A stretch of DNA of 64,000 nt from Mesorhizobium sp. (GTDB lineage Bacteria > Pseudomonadota > Alphaproteobacteria > Rhizobiales > Rhizobiaceae), in NCBI GenBank assembly GCA_027492275.1, contig JAPUFC010000003.1, forward strand, positions 1-64,000. The letters run 5' to 3'. Position numbers and translations under genes: made by a program. Shown one piece after another: positions 21,092-30,483 of the stretch (position 1 is the stretch's first letter; every line of letters starts with the position of its first letter). Under the pieces are notes generated by a model. It was not told the DNA's origin. It searched no databases and saw only the letters and a program-made list of their open reading frames with translations.

Positions 21092-21973
21092 ATGAACTGG
21101 GACGATGCGCGCATCTTCCTCGCCGTAGCGCGGACCGGGCAGATCCTCGGCGCGGCGCGCCGGCTGGGGCTGAACCACGCGACGGTGGCGCGGCGCATCG
21201 ACAAGCTGGAGACGGCGCTGGGCGCAAAACTCTTTCGCCGCCATACGGCCGGCAGCGCGCTGACGCCGGCCGGCGAACGCTTCCTGCATGTCGCGGAGCG
21301 CATGGAGGCCGACCTCGATGCGGCGCGCGCCGAGGTGGCGGGCGAGGACGAGGAGATTTCCGGCACGGTGCGGATCGGCGCGCCGGACGGTTTCGGCGTC
21401 GCCTTCTTGGCGCAGCGGCTCGGCGCGCTGACGGCGCGCCACCCGGCGCTGCGAATCCAGCTCGTGCCGGTGCCGCGCTCGTTCTCGCTGTCGCGCCGCG
21501 AGGCGGATATAGCCATCACGGTCGAGCGTCCGTCCGAGGGCAGGCTGTTCGCGGTCAAGCTGGTCGACTATGCGCTCGGGCTCTATGCGTCGCGCGCCTA
21601 TGCGCAGGCCCACGGCCTGCCGGCGAGCCCGGAGGAGCTTGCCCGGCACCGGCTGGTCGGCTACGTGCCGGACCTCGTCGCCACGCCCTCGCTCGACTAT
21701 GCCGCCGAGTTCAGCCCGGACTGGAACGCCGCCTTCGCCGTGTCGTCGGCGCTGGGGCAGGTGGCGGCGGTGCGCTCCGGCGCCGGCATCGGCATCCTGC
21801 ACGCCTTCATCGCCCGCGAGGCCGCCGATCTCGTGGCGGTGCCGGCGATCGCGCCGATCCGACGAGCCTACTGGCTGGTCTATCACGAATCCGTGCGGCC
21901 GCTGCGGCGCGTGCAGACCGCCTCGGCGTTCATCATCCGCGCCGTGGAGAAGGAGCGGGCGCTGTTCATTTAA
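21092..21973 (+). CDS. LysR-family transcriptional regulator, divergent from mmsA
   Basis: The 293-residue protein has the LysR N-terminal winged helix (about 1-60; MNWDDARIFLAVARTGQILGA, then LNHATVARRIDKLE) and a substrate-binding domain of type 2 periplasmic fold (about 90-290). Its closest style is the group beginning NWDDARIFL, common in alphaproteobacteria. Position, divergent from mmsA with a 163-base shared promoter region, suggests it activates mmsA in response to a valine or inositol intermediate. That link is inference; the ligand is unknown. Confidence 0.88.
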   Translation: MNWDDARIFLAVARTGQILGAARRLGLNHATVARRIDKLETALGAKLFRRHTAGSALTPAGERFLHVAERMEADLDAARAEVAGEDEEISGTVRIGAPDGFGVAFLAQRLGALTARHPALRIQLVPVPRSFSLSRREADIAITVERPSEGRLFAVKLVDYALGLYASRAYAQAHGLPASPEELARHRLVGYVPDLVATPSLDYAAEFSPDWNAAFAVSSALGQVAAVRSGAGIGILHAFIAREAADLVAVPAIAPIRRAYWLVYHESVRPLRRVQTASAFIIRAVEKERALFI

Positions 21974-21976
21974 AAG

Positions 21977-22089
21977 GGTAGCGCCTCTCCACCACTTCGT
22001 GGTCCCCCTCCCCGTGAACGGGGGGGGGGGATCGGGGTCGAGGTCGTCAGAAACGCCTATCCTCCCCTGCGAAGCGGGGAGGGGGCGCC
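21977..22089. repeat. GC-rich palindromic intergenic repeat with an 11-G run
   Basis: The gap between the LysR gene and dadA carries two hairpin-like blocks: CCCCTCCCCGTGAACGGGG running into eleven consecutive G residues (22020-22030), and CCTCCCC/GGGGAGG around a short loop (about 22061-22085). Such CCTCCCC-type palindromes are dispersed intergenic repeats in rhizobial genomes. It lies between convergent genes and could act as a terminator. The G run is prone to length change and to sequencing error. Confidence 0.5.
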
Positions 22090-22090
22090 A

Positions 22091-23350
22091 TCAAGCGTAG
22101 CGGCCCGGCCCGAGCTGCGACAGGTCGATGTCGGGCTTGCGCCCGGAGATCAGGTCGGCCAGCGCGCGGCCCGAGCCGCAGGCCATGGTCCAGCCCAGCG
22201 TGCCGTGCCCGGTGTTCAGGAACAGGTTCGGATAGCGCGTCGCGCCGACGACGGGCGGGCCGTCCGGCGTCATCGGCCGCAGCCCGCACCAGAAGGAGGT
22301 GCGCGACAGGTCGCCGCCGTTCGGGAACAGGTCGCCGACGGAATGTTCCAGCGTGGCGCGCCGGGAATCGCGCAGCGTCAGGTCGAAGCCGGAGATTTCC
22401 GCCGTGCCGCCGACGCGGATGCGATCGCCCAGCCGCGTGATCGCCACCTTGTAGCTCTCGTCCATGACGGTCGAGACGGGCGCGGAAGCCTCGTCGGCGA
22501 CCGGGACGGTGATCGAATAGCCCTTCACCGGGTAGACGGGGACATGGATGCCGAGCTTGGCCAGCCAGCGCGGCGAATAGCTGCCCAGCGCCACCACGAA
22601 GGCGTCGGCCGTCATCTTGCCCTCGCTGGTGTCGATGGCGACGAGCCTGCCGGCCTCGCCGTGCTTGCGCAGCCTGGCCGTCTCGACGCCGAAGCGGAAG
22701 ACCACGCCGCGCTCGCGGCACATCTCGGTCAGGCGCTCGGTGAACAGCTTGCAGTCGCCGGTCTCGTCGCCCGGCAGGCGCAGGCCGCCGGCAATCTTGT
22801 CGCGCACGGCGGCGAGGCCCGGCTCGGCGGCGATGCAGCCGGCGGGATCGAGCATCTCGTAGGGCACGTTGAACTCGTCCAGGACGGCGATGTCGGAGGC
22901 GGTGCCGTCGACCTGCTTGCTGGTGCGGAAGAGCTGCAGCGTGCCCTGGCTGCGCTCGTCATAGGCGATGCCGGTTTCCTGGCGCAGCGCGCGCAGGCAG
23001 TCGCGGCTGTACTCGGCCAGCGGCACCATGCGCGCCTTGTTGACCGCATAGCGCGCCGAGGTGCAGTTGCGCAGCATTTTTGCCAGCCACAGCCACATGG
23101 CGGGGTCGAGTTTCGGGCGCACGACGAGGGGGCCGTGCCTCATCGTCAGCCATTTGATCGCCTTCACGGGGACGCCGGGGCCGGCCCAGGGCGAGGCGTA
23201 GCCGGGCGAGACCTCGCCGGCATTGGCGAAGCTGGTCTCCAGCGCCGGTCCCGCCTGCCGGTCGACCACGATCACCTCGTGCCCGGCCTCCGCGAGATAC
23301 CATGCCGTCGTCACGCCGATCACGCCGGCGCCCAGTATCAGGATGCGCAT
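22091..23350 (-). CDS. dadA: D-amino-acid dehydrogenase (small subunit type)
   Basis: DadA oxidises D-alanine and other D-amino acids to 2-oxo acids, passing electrons to the respiratory chain at the inner membrane face. The 419-residue flavoprotein starts [26 protein letters not shown] (FAD motif). It has the DadA blocks [47 protein letters not shown] and [26 protein letters not shown] 23350 follows GGAGG; nine further residues in frame upstream lack support. The gene begins 16 bases after the alanine racemase gene, forming the alr-dadA L-alanine degradation pair. Confidence 0.95.
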   Translation of the reverse strand: MRILILGAGVIGVTTAWYLAEAGHEVIVVDRQAGPALETSFANAGEVSPGYASPWAGPGVPVKAIKWLTMRHGPLVVRPKLDPAMWLWLAKMLRNCTSARYAVNKARMVPLAEYSRDCLRALRQETGIAYDERSQGTLQLFRTSKQVDGTASDIAVLDEFNVPYEMLDPAGCIAAEPGLAAVRDKIAGGLRLPGDETGDCKLFTERLTEMCRERGVVFRFGVETARLRKHGEAGRLVAIDTSEGKMTADAFVVALGSYSPRWLAKLGIHVPVYPVKGYSITVPVADEASAPVSTVMDESYKVAITRLGDRIRVGGTAEISGFDLTLRDSRRATLEHSVGDLFPNGGDLSRTSFWCGLRPMTPDGPPVVGATRYPNLFLNTGHGTLGWTMACGSGRALADLISGRKPDIDLSQLGPGRYA

Positions 23351-23366
23351 CGTTCGCCTCCGTCCC

Positions 23367-24479
23367 TCAATCAACATAGCGGCAGTGGAAACGCCTGCCG
23401 AGCCCCGTCAGAATCTCGTAGCCGATGGTGCCGGACAGCGCCGCGACGTCGTCCACGCCCTGGTGCGGGCCAATCAGCTCGACGAGGTCGCCGGGCCGGA
23501 GCCGGCCGCGGTCCAGCGCCGAGACGTCGAGGATGATCGAATCCATCGAAACGCGCCCCGCGAACGGCAGCTTCACGTCGCCCAGATAGGCGGCGGCCGC
23601 GGCCCGGCGCGGCCAGCCGTCCGCATAGCCGATCGATATGGTGGCGGTGCGCAGCGGCGCGGCGGCCAGAAGCGTGTGGCCGTAGCCGATGCCGGTGCCG
23701 GCCGCGACCTCGCGGGTCTGGATGACTCGGGCGGACAGCTCGATCACGGCCTCCATCGGGTTCGGCTCGCCGGGACGCGGATTGACGCCGTAAAGCGCCG
23801 CCCCCGGCCGCGCCAGGTCGAAATAAAATCGTTCGCCGAGGAAGATGCCGGAGGAGTTGGCCAGCGAGGCCGGAGCCGGCGGCAGCTTTCGCCGCAGCGC
23901 CGCGAAGGCCCTCAGCTGGCTTTCGTTGGCGGGATGCGCCGGCTCGTCGGCGCAGGCGAGGTGGCTCATGACCAGACGCAGGTCGAGCCCGGCCAGCCTT
24001 TCGGGCTCGGCGGCGAGGCGCTCGACCTCGCCCGGGCTCATGCCGAGACGCGTCATGCCGCTGTCGACCTGCACCGCGACCGGCAGCGACGCGCCCCGGC
24101 GTCCGGCCTCGGCGCGCCAGGCGTCGAGTTGCTCGAGGCTGTTGCAGACCGGAACGAGGCCGGCGGCGGCCGCAGCGCCCTCGGCGCCCGGTGGCAGGCC
24201 GTTGAGGACGAAGAGGGACGGCGCGGCCCCGAGCGCTTTCCTCAGCGCGGTCGCCTCGCAGACATGGGCGACGAAGAAGGTCTCGCAGCCTTCGTCGCGC
24301 AGCGCCTGCGCCACCCTGTCCGCGCCGAGACCGTAGCCGTCCGCCTTGACCACCGCCGCGCAGGCGGCCTGGCCGTGCAGCCGCGCGGCGAGCAGGCGGA
24401 AGTTGCGGCGCAACGCGCCCAGATCGATGGTGAGAATGGCGCCCGCCTGTTCGAGCGGCACCGGAGAGCACCCAGCCAC
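23367..24479 (-). CDS. alr: Alanine racemase (catabolic, DadX type)
   Basis: This PLP enzyme interconverts L- and D-alanine. Lys45 in [14 protein letters not shown] binds PLP and Tyr266 in [11 protein letters not shown] is the opposite-face base. The 370-residue length is normal. Pairing with dadA points to alanine degradation, though it may also supply D-alanine for peptidoglycan if no second copy exists. Translation starts at GTG 24479. Upstream, a hairpin with a GAAA tetraloop (CCTTGC-GAAA-GCAAGG, 24494-24509 on the minus strand) takes in part of the purine-rich AAGGGGG ribosome site. Confidence 0.94.
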   Translation of the reverse strand: MAGCSPVPLEQAGAILTIDLGALRRNFRLLAARLHGQAACAAVVKADGYGLGADRVAQALRDEGCETFFVAHVCEATALRKALGAAPSLFVLNGLPPGAEGAAAAAGLVPVCNSLEQLDAWRAEAGRRGASLPVAVQVDSGMTRLGMSPGEVERLAAEPERLAGLDLRLVMSHLACADEPAHPANESQLRAFAALRRKLPPAPASLANSSGIFLGERFYFDLARPGAALYGVNPRPGEPNPMEAVIELSARVIQTREVAAGTGIGYGHTLLAAAPLRTATISIGYADGWPRRAAAAAYLGDVKLPFAGRVSMDSIILDVSALDRGRLRPGDLVELIGPHQGVDDVAALSGTIGYEILTGLGRRFHCRYVD

Positions 24480-24645
24480 GTCGCGATCGACCCCCTTGCT
24501 TTCGCAAGGATCTATAGGTCAGGAGCGTTTTTTACGCAATATTCCACCAAATCTTTGCATGAAAGCGCGGTATTTGGTGGGCCGACCCTTGGAAACGTGC
24601 AAAAGAGTGCGCGGCCTTCGGCCAAAGCGGCGCTTTCTTGCGTTT

Positions 24646-25167
24646 TCAGCCGGCCAGATGGCGGAACGTGGCGACGACCTGTTCGTAGACGGGACGCTTG
24701 AAGGGCACGATCAGGTCGGGCAAATCGGCCATGGGCTTCCAGGCCCAGTCATCGAACTCGGCCTCGTGTCCGCCGGGCGGCGGGTTGATGGCGATCTCGT
24801 TGTCGTCGCCCTCGAAGCGGAAGGCGAACCATTTCTGCGCCTGACCGCGAAACCTGCCCTTGAGGGCGATGCCGACCAGCTCGCGCGGCAGATCGTAGTT
24901 GATCCAGCCGGGCGCCTCGGCCAGCAGGCTCACCGAGCGCATGCCGGTCTCCTCGTAGAGCTCGCGCAGCGCCGCCGGATAGGGTTCCTCGCCACTGTCG
25001 ATGCCGCCCTGCGGCATCTGCCAGAGCCTGTCGGAGCCGGCCATCTCGCTGTCGGCGCCGGCGATGCGCCGCCCGGCCCACACCTTGCCCGCGCGGTTCA
25101 GCACCATCAGCCCGACGCAGGGGCGGTAGGGCAGGGTCTCGGGGTCGACGGCCGTCTTCTTCGCCAT
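24646..25167 (-). CDS. rppH: RNA pyrophosphohydrolase (Nudix)
   Basis: RppH removes pyrophosphate from the 5' triphosphate of mRNAs, opening them to RNase E-type decay. The 173-residue protein carries the Nudix box at 54-76 (GGIDSGEE followed by RELYEETGM) with the metal-binding glutamates. [21 protein letters not shown] is the standard RppH N-terminus. It begins three bases after the polysaccharide deacetylase gene, in the rhizobial order envC-like, ctpA, deacetylase, rppH. The 166 bases downstream hold only weak GGCC hairpins. Confidence 0.94.
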   Translation of the reverse strand: MAKKTAVDPETLPYRPCVGLMVLNRAGKVWAGRRIAGADSEMAGSDRLWQMPQGGIDSGEEPYPAALRELYEETGMRSVSLLAEAPGWINYDLPRELVGIALKGRFRGQAQKWFAFRFEGDDNEIAINPPPGGHEAEFDDWAWKPMADLPDLIVPFKRPVYEQVVATFRHLAG

Positions 25168-25170
25168 GGC

Positions 25171-26394
25171 TCAGCCTTTTTCCGGATCGAGCGCCAGGGC
25201 CGAGACGGGGACGATCTCGATGCCCCGCCGCTTGGCCTCGGCGGCCCATTGGACGACGGCCTCGACGGTGACGTCGAAGGCCGAGCCGGTCGCCAGCGCG
25301 AAACCCTTGGCGCGGGCCGTGGCCTCGATCTGGTCCAGCCGCTTCAGGATGGCGCCGCGGTCGCGTTCGCCGTCGATGGCGGCGTCGGCGGCGGCGAAGG
25401 GCACGCGGTCCTTCATCGCCAGTTCGGGCGCGACGCTGCGTGCCGAGGAGCCGTCGTCGAGATAGAGCAGCCCGCGCCGGCCGAGTTCGGCCATCAGCGG
25501 CTCCATGGCGGCGCGGTCGGCGACGAAGCGCGCGCCCATATAGTTCATGATGCCGGTGTAGTTGGTGGTGCGCGACAGCGCCCAGCGCAGGCTCTTCAAA
25601 TTCTCCTCCGCCGTGGCGGCGACGGTGAGCGTGTTGCGGCCGGGATCGACGTTGGGATAGTCGAACGGCTCCAGCGGCACCTGCATCAGGATCTCGTGGC
25701 CACGGCGGCGCGCCTCCTGCATCCAGCGCGACAGGCTGTTGCCCTGCGGCGCGAAGGCGAGCGTCACCTCGGCCGGCAGGCGCTCGATGGCGGTCTGCGT
25801 GCCGGTCTGCGACAGGCCGAGCCCGCCGATGACGATGGCGACGCGCGCGCCGCGCGTGCCCGACCACGGGCGGGCGTAGACGTCGAAGGGCCGGCGTCCG
25901 TCTTCGGCACGGATCGGCAGCGGGCCGGCGGGGCCCTCCTCCAGCACCGCCTTTTCCGGGATGTGGGCGACGCGCAGGTTCTGGCCGAGCGCGGAAGGAT
26001 CGCGGATGACGGCGATGCCCGCCACCTGCTCTCCCGGCTCAGGCTGGACGCGGATGATCTGCGGGCCGCCCGAGGCGGTCGAGCGGGAATTGCCGATGGC
26101 GGGGGAGGCCGGCAAAGGCTGCGGCGCGGCTGCCGGCAGCGGCTCGCGCCGGACGGTCCCGGTTATGTCGGTGCCCGTTGTCTCAGCCCCGGTGACGTCG
26201 GGCGTGCTGACGGCGCTGGCGGCGGGGTTGCGCCAGGGCCTGTCGCCGAGCGCGATGGCGCCCGACACGGCCACCGTGGCGACGCAGGCCGCGGCGAAGA
26301 CGAGGGAGCGCAGCGGCGGCAGGATGCGCCGCCGCCCGCGCACCGGCGCAAGCTGGCCGAGCGGCCGGTCGATCTCCCTGCGCGTGCCGGTCAC
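25171..26394 (-). CDS. Divergent polysaccharide deacetylase family protein
   Basis: The 407-residue protein has a short basic N-terminus, one membrane anchor at about 30-50 (LRSLVFAAACVATVAVSGAI), a Pro/Thr-rich linker and a C-terminal divergent polysaccharide deacetylase domain (about 175-407). That domain contains VAIVIGGLGLSQTGTQTAIERLP, EILMQVPLEPFDYPN and GIMNYMGARF. This family (DUF610) sits with envC and ctpA in many proteobacteria and is thought to act on the periplasmic cell wall, but no reaction is established. I chose GTG 26394, preceded by AAAGGA at five bases; the frame is open to 26496. The gene lies between ctpA and rppH. Confidence 0.87.
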   Translation of the reverse strand: MTGTRREIDRPLGQLAPVRGRRRILPPLRSLVFAAACVATVAVSGAIALGDRPWRNPAASAVSTPDVTGAETTGTDITGTVRREPLPAAAPQPLPASPAIGNSRSTASGGPQIIRVQPEPGEQVAGIAVIRDPSALGQNLRVAHIPEKAVLEEGPAGPLPIRAEDGRRPFDVYARPWSGTRGARVAIVIGGLGLSQTGTQTAIERLPAEVTLAFAPQGNSLSRWMQEARRRGHEILMQVPLEPFDYPNVDPGRNTLTVAATAEENLKSLRWALSRTTNYTGIMNYMGARFVADRAAMEPLMAELGRRGLLYLDDGSSARSVAPELAMKDRVPFAAADAAIDGERDRGAILKRLDQIEATARAKGFALATGSAFDVTVEAVVQWAAEAKRRGIEIVPVSALALDPEKG

Positions 26395-26509
26395 GGCGTC
26401 CTTTCCCGGATGGCTCGACCCGAGCTCCCCCGAATCAAACTGCCGGAACCTTGCGGTCCCGGCAGCGAAGGAATCACGACGATGAGGCCGGATCAAGCCC
26501 GCCCGCGGG

Positions 26510-27835
26510 TTACTGGTTCATCACCGCCTTGTCGGGATTGGGCGGGAAGGCCGGATCGGTCTTGACGCCGCGCAGCAGGTCGAGCGCATAGGAGAGCTGT
26601 ACGTCGTCCTTGGGGTCCGGCGGCACGTAGGCGGCGGAGCCCGACCCTTCCTCGTTTTCCTCGGCGCCCTTGATGTGGCCCTTGAGCTCGGATTCGCCGC
26701 GCGACACGTCGCGGCCCTTCAGGTCCTCGGGCAGCGGCTGGTCGATCTTGATGTCGGGCGTGATGCCGCGACCCTGGATCGATTTGCCGGACGGCGTGTA
26801 ATAGAGCGCCGTGGTCAGCCGCAGCGCGCCGTTCTCGGCCAGCGGAATGATGGTCTGCACCGATCCCTTGCCGAAGGAGCGCGTGCCGACGACCGTCGCG
26901 CGGCGGTGGTCCTGCAGGGCGCCCGCCACGATCTCGGAGGCGCTCGCCGAACCGCCGTTGACCAGCACGACCAGCGGCTTGCCGTCGATCTCGTCGCCGG
27001 CGCGGGCGTCGAAGCGCGACACGTCCTTGGGGTCGCGGCCGCGCGTCGAGACGATCTCGCCGCGGTCGAGGAAGGCGTCCGAGACGCTGACCGCCTGGTC
27101 GAGCAGACCGCCGGGGTTGAGCCGCAGGTCGAGCACGTAGCCCTTGAGCTTGTCGCCGGGGATCTGCGCCTTGATCTTGGTGATGGCGTCGTCGAGGTCG
27201 GCCTGCGTCTTCTCGGTGAAGGAGGTGATCTTCATGTAGCCGACGTCGTTCTCGACGCGGAACTTGACGGCCTTCACCTTGATGATGTCGCGCACCACGG
27301 TGATGTCGAGCGGCTTGTCGGCGCCCTCGCGCAGAATGGTCAGCTTGATCGGCGTGTTGACGAGGCCGCGCATCTTGTCGACCGCGTCGTTCAGCGTCAT
27401 GCCGCGCACCTCGGTGTCGTCGATCTTGGAGATGAAGTCGCCGGCCCGCACGCCCGCCTTGGCGGCCGGCGTGTCGTCGATCGGGGTGATGACCTTGACC
27501 AGCTCGTTCTCCATCGTGACCTCGATGCCGAGGCCGCCGAACTCGCCCTTGGTCTGGACGCGCATGTCCTTGGCGGCTTCGGCGTTCATGTAGGAGGAGT
27601 GCGGGTCGAGCGAGGTGAGCATGCCGTTGACGGCGCTCTCCACCAGCGATTTCTCGTCCGGCGGGGTCACGTACTGGGCGCGGACGCGCTCGAAGATGTC
27701 GCCGAAGATGGCGAGCTGCTTGTAGGTCTCGGAACCCGCCGCATTCGCCGTCGAGCTCGGCACACCGTGCACCAGGCTCATGGCCGAGGCGCCCATCAGG
27801 GCTCCGGCGAAGAGCAGCGAGAACTTACGTACCAT
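26510..27835 (-). CDS. ctpA: Carboxy-terminal processing protease (S41)
   Basis: CtpA is a periplasmic serine protease with a Ser-Lys dyad that trims C-termini of envelope proteins and peptidoglycan hydrolases. The 441 residues show a signal/anchor (1-32), a PDZ domain (about 100-180, GLGIEVTMENELVKVITPIDDTPAA) and the S41 core with the Ser in GGSASASE (298-300) and Lys323 in SFGKGSVQ. The tail after residue 400 is acidic and Pro-rich. ATG 27835 follows AAGGA. Its first eleven bases overlap the end of the envC-like gene, so the pair is coupled, and the protease may process that amidase activator. Confidence 0.95.
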   Translation of the reverse strand: MVRKFSLLFAGALMGASAMSLVHGVPSSTANAAGSETYKQLAIFGDIFERVRAQYVTPPDEKSLVESAVNGMLTSLDPHSSYMNAEAAKDMRVQTKGEFGGLGIEVTMENELVKVITPIDDTPAAKAGVRAGDFISKIDDTEVRGMTLNDAVDKMRGLVNTPIKLTILREGADKPLDITVVRDIIKVKAVKFRVENDVGYMKITSFTEKTQADLDDAITKIKAQIPGDKLKGYVLDLRLNPGGLLDQAVSVSDAFLDRGEIVSTRGRDPKDVSRFDARAGDEIDGKPLVVLVNGGSASASEIVAGALQDHRRATVVGTRSFGKGSVQTIIPLAENGALRLTTALYYTPSGKSIQGRGITPDIKIDQPLPEDLKGRDVSRGESELKGHIKGAEENEEGSGSAAYVPPDPKDDVQLSYALDLLRGVKTDPAFPPNPDKAVMNQ

Positions 27836-29141
27836 TTCCTGTCCTTCCAGAAAATCGGTCCGCCCACCACGGAGCCGGATCGACGGGTTTTCCATCTTTG
27901 CGGAACTCGACATAGAGTTCCGGCGCCGCAATTCCACCGGAGGAGGCGGACGCGTCCGCCACCCTCGCCTCGCCCATCGCGCCCACCGGCTCCCCCGCCA
28001 GGACGGACTGGCCGAGCGCGACGTTGATTCTGCTCATCCCCGCCAGGACGACATGATAGCCGTCGCCGGCATTGAGGATCAAGAGTTGACCATAGGAGCG
28101 GAACGGGCCGGCATAAAGCACGCTTCCGTCCGATGGTGCGGTGACGATCGCCCCCGATTGTGTCGCAAGCGTGTCGCCGAGCATCACGCCGCCGTTACCG
28201 TCGGCGGCCCCGAAACGGCGCAGGAACGCGCCGCTGGCCGGCAGCGGCGTCGTCCCCTTCAGCCTGGCGAAGTCGACATGGCCGGCGAGGCGGTTGTCGC
28301 GGGGAACGGGCGCGGCGAGCCGCTCCGCCTCGGCCCTGCGGCGCGCGGCCTCCGCGGTGGCCGCCTGCTGCTCAAGCGAGGCGATCAGCTCCTTCAGGCT
28401 CTTGGAACGCGCGGCGAGCTCTTCGGAGCGCTCCTGCTCGGCGAGCAGTTCCTTCGCGCCCTCGCTCTCGATCCGCTGCTTCTCAGCCAGAAGCAGCGAC
28501 AGGCGCTCCTTCTCCGCCACCTGTCCGGACACCGCGGCCGCGAGCCGGTCGCGCTCGGCCTCGATGGACGCCGCCACCTTCGACAGTTCGGCGAGGTCGG
28601 CGACCAGCACCTCCGTCTGCGCGCGCAGCTCCGGCACCACCGCGCCGAGCAGGATGGCGCTGCGCACCGAGGACAGGGCGTCCTCGGGCCTGACCAGAAG
28701 GGCGGGCGGCGGGTTCAAGCCCATGCGCTGGAGCGCGCCGAGCACCTCGGCCAGCACGTCGCGGCGGGCGGCGAGCGAACGGGCGATCTCGCCCTTGCGG
28801 CCGTTCAGAAGCTGGATGCGCCCGCCGATCTCCTCGATGTCCTGGGACAGTTTCCGCTCGGTCTTGGCGGACTGCACGAGGGCGGCGGTGATCGAGACGC
28901 TGTCCTTGCGCACCGCCGCGATCTCGGCCGTCAGCGCCTTCATCTTCTCGTCCGACAGCGACATCTCGCGGCTGATGCGCTCGTATTCGGCGCGCTGCTG
29001 CTCGGCGGGCGACAGGGACGCGGTTTTCCGGGCGGGCGTCTCCTGCGCGGCCGCGACGTTCGCCAGCGGCGGCAGGGTGCCGGCCAGCATCGCCGCCGCG
29101 AGCGCGACGCCCAATCCCCGTGTTCTGCATCCGATCGCCAT
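27825..29141 (-). CDS. EnvC-like murein hydrolase activator (degenerate LytM domain)
   Basis: The 438-residue protein has a signal peptide (about 1-32), a long coiled coil (about 40-290, heptads rich in Glu, Arg and Ala) and a C-terminal LytM/M23 fold (about 320-430). Zinc-binding motifs of active M23 peptidases (HxxxD and HxH) are missing: the positions read YHVVLAGMSR and PELYVEFR. It should therefore activate amidases, as EnvC activates AmiA/B at the division septum, rather than cut peptidoglycan. I chose ATG 29141 at the signal peptide; ATG 29219 is an alternative with no signal peptide at its start. First gene of the envC-ctpA-deacetylase-rppH operon. Confidence 0.88.
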   Translation of the reverse strand: MAIGCRTRGLGVALAAAMLAGTLPPLANVAAAQETPARKTASLSPAEQQRAEYERISREMSLSDEKMKALTAEIAAVRKDSVSITAALVQSAKTERKLSQDIEEIGGRIQLLNGRKGEIARSLAARRDVLAEVLGALQRMGLNPPPALLVRPEDALSSVRSAILLGAVVPELRAQTEVLVADLAELSKVAASIEAERDRLAAAVSGQVAEKERLSLLLAEKQRIESEGAKELLAEQERSEELAARSKSLKELIASLEQQAATAEAARRRAEAERLAAPVPRDNRLAGHVDFARLKGTTPLPASGAFLRRFGAADGNGGVMLGDTLATQSGAIVTAPSDGSVLYAGPFRSYGQLLILNAGDGYHVVLAGMSRINVALGQSVLAGEPVGAMGEARVADASASSGGIAAPELYVEFRKDGKPVDPAPWWADRFSGRTGNGT

Positions 29142-29314
29142 CGGCCCGAGCTCGCTCCTGTCCGACGCCTGCGCCGGCGCGAATTCTAGCGGCTGCACTC
29201 TTAACGAATCATCAACCATGAAAGGCGCGCGCCACAACTTCCCATACCGGGACCGCTCTTTCCGTGCCGGCGCAATTTGTCGGAATTTCGCCGGCCGGCA
29301 TTCGCCGCGCGTGT

Positions 29315-29797
29315 TCACGCCCGATGATACGGGTGGCCCGACAAAATGGTGGCGGCGCGGTAGAGCTGCTCGCCCAGCATGACGCGGACGAGCTGGTGTG
29401 GCCAGGTCAGCGCGCCGAAGGACAGCACCAGCCTCGCCTTGCCACGCAGGGACGGATCGTGGCCGTCCGGGCCGCCGATGGCGACGGCGGCGGTGCGCTC
29501 GCCGATGTCGCGCAACCCGGCCAGCATCGCGGCGAAATCGGGCGAGGTCATGTTGCGGCCGCGCTCGTCCAGGAGGATCAGCGCGCCGCCCTCGGCGAGG
29601 AACGTTTCGAGGCGGACGCCTTCCTCGCGCTTGCGCTCGGCCTCCGAGCGGGCGCGGGACTCGGCGATCTCGGCCACGCCGGTGAAATCCAGCCCGACCG
29701 CGCCGCCGACGCGCGACAGACGCTCGAAATAGCGGTCGGCCAACTCCTGCTCGGGGCCGGCCTTCATGCGGCCCACGGCAAAGACCGACAGCTTCAT
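29315..29797 (-). CDS. rlmH: 23S rRNA (pseudouridine1915-N3)-methyltransferase
   Basis: RlmH is a SPOUT methyltransferase that methylates pseudouridine 1915 in helix 69 of 23S rRNA on whole 70S ribosomes. The 160-residue length is normal. The knot region shows AIGGPDGH and LVLSFGALTWPHQLVRVMLGEQLYRA, ending ILSGHPYHRA as in all RlmH proteins. ATG 29797 follows GGAAGGGG. It lies 61 bases after rsfS, the conserved neighbour. Confidence 0.96.
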   Translation of the reverse strand: MKLSVFAVGRMKAGPEQELADRYFERLSRVGGAVGLDFTGVAEIAESRARSEAERKREEGVRLETFLAEGGALILLDERGRNMTSPDFAAMLAGLRDIGERTAAVAIGGPDGHDPSLRGKARLVLSFGALTWPHQLVRVMLGEQLYRAATILSGHPYHRA

Positions 29798-29858
29798 CGC
29801 AGCCCCTTCCGCCCTGTCCCGCCGGCGCGGTCGCCGACCACGCCGCGGGAAGAACCAT

Positions 29859-30236
29859 TCAGTGGATCGTCTCGTCCTCGAAATCCGGTGTCTGCCACAT
29901 CTTCTCGATGTTGTAGAACTCGCGGATTTCCGGGCGGAAGACATGCACGATGACGTCCCCGGCGTCGATCAGCACCCAGTCGGCAGCGGCAAGGCCCTCG
30001 ACCCGGGCATTGCCCAGGCCGGCTTCCTTCAGCGCCTTCAAAAGGTGGTCGGCGACGGCAGCGACGTGGCGGTTCGAGCGGCCCGACGCGATGACCATGT
30101 GGTCGGCGAGGCTCGATTTCCCGTTCATGTCGATGGAGACGATGTTTTCCGCCTTGGAGTCTTCGAGACTGGCAAGGACTGTCTTGATGGCGCGGGAGGA
30201 TGCGTCCGTTCCGCTGATCCCGGCCGGCGAAGGCAT
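29859..30236 (-). CDS. rsfS: Ribosomal silencing factor RsfS
   Basis: RsfS binds ribosomal protein L14 and blocks joining of subunits in starvation. The 125-residue protein has the family core SLEDSKAENIVSIDM, MVIASGRSNRHVAAVADHL, ADWVLIDAGDVIVHVFRPEIREFYNIEKMW. ATG 30236 follows GAAGG by eight to nine bases; an open extension upstream has no similarity. The usual upstream nadD gene is absent here, replaced by a divergent MscS channel gene across a 247-base gap. Confidence 0.94.
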   Translation of the reverse strand: MPSPAGISGTDASSRAIKTVLASLEDSKAENIVSIDMNGKSSLADHMVIASGRSNRHVAAVADHLLKALKEAGLGNARVEGLAAADWVLIDAGDVIVHVFRPEIREFYNIEKMWQTPDFEDETIH

Positions 30237-30483
30237 GATCTCAGCCTTCTTCCGCAGTGCTGTTCTCAGTGTTTTCCCTTTCAAACCAGAACAACCAGTC
30301 GCCCTGCAAATCAGGCGACACCCAATAGATAGGCAGAGTTGCATTGCACTTTCAAGACGGCCTTTTCCGCCATGGGGGCTGCCCGCCCGGCAGCCATGCC
30401 GGGCGGAACGGATGCGCGGTGCGGGGATTATGCCGAGGTCCGAACAGGCCATCGCGGCCGAAAGCCACCGAAGGAGACCGATC

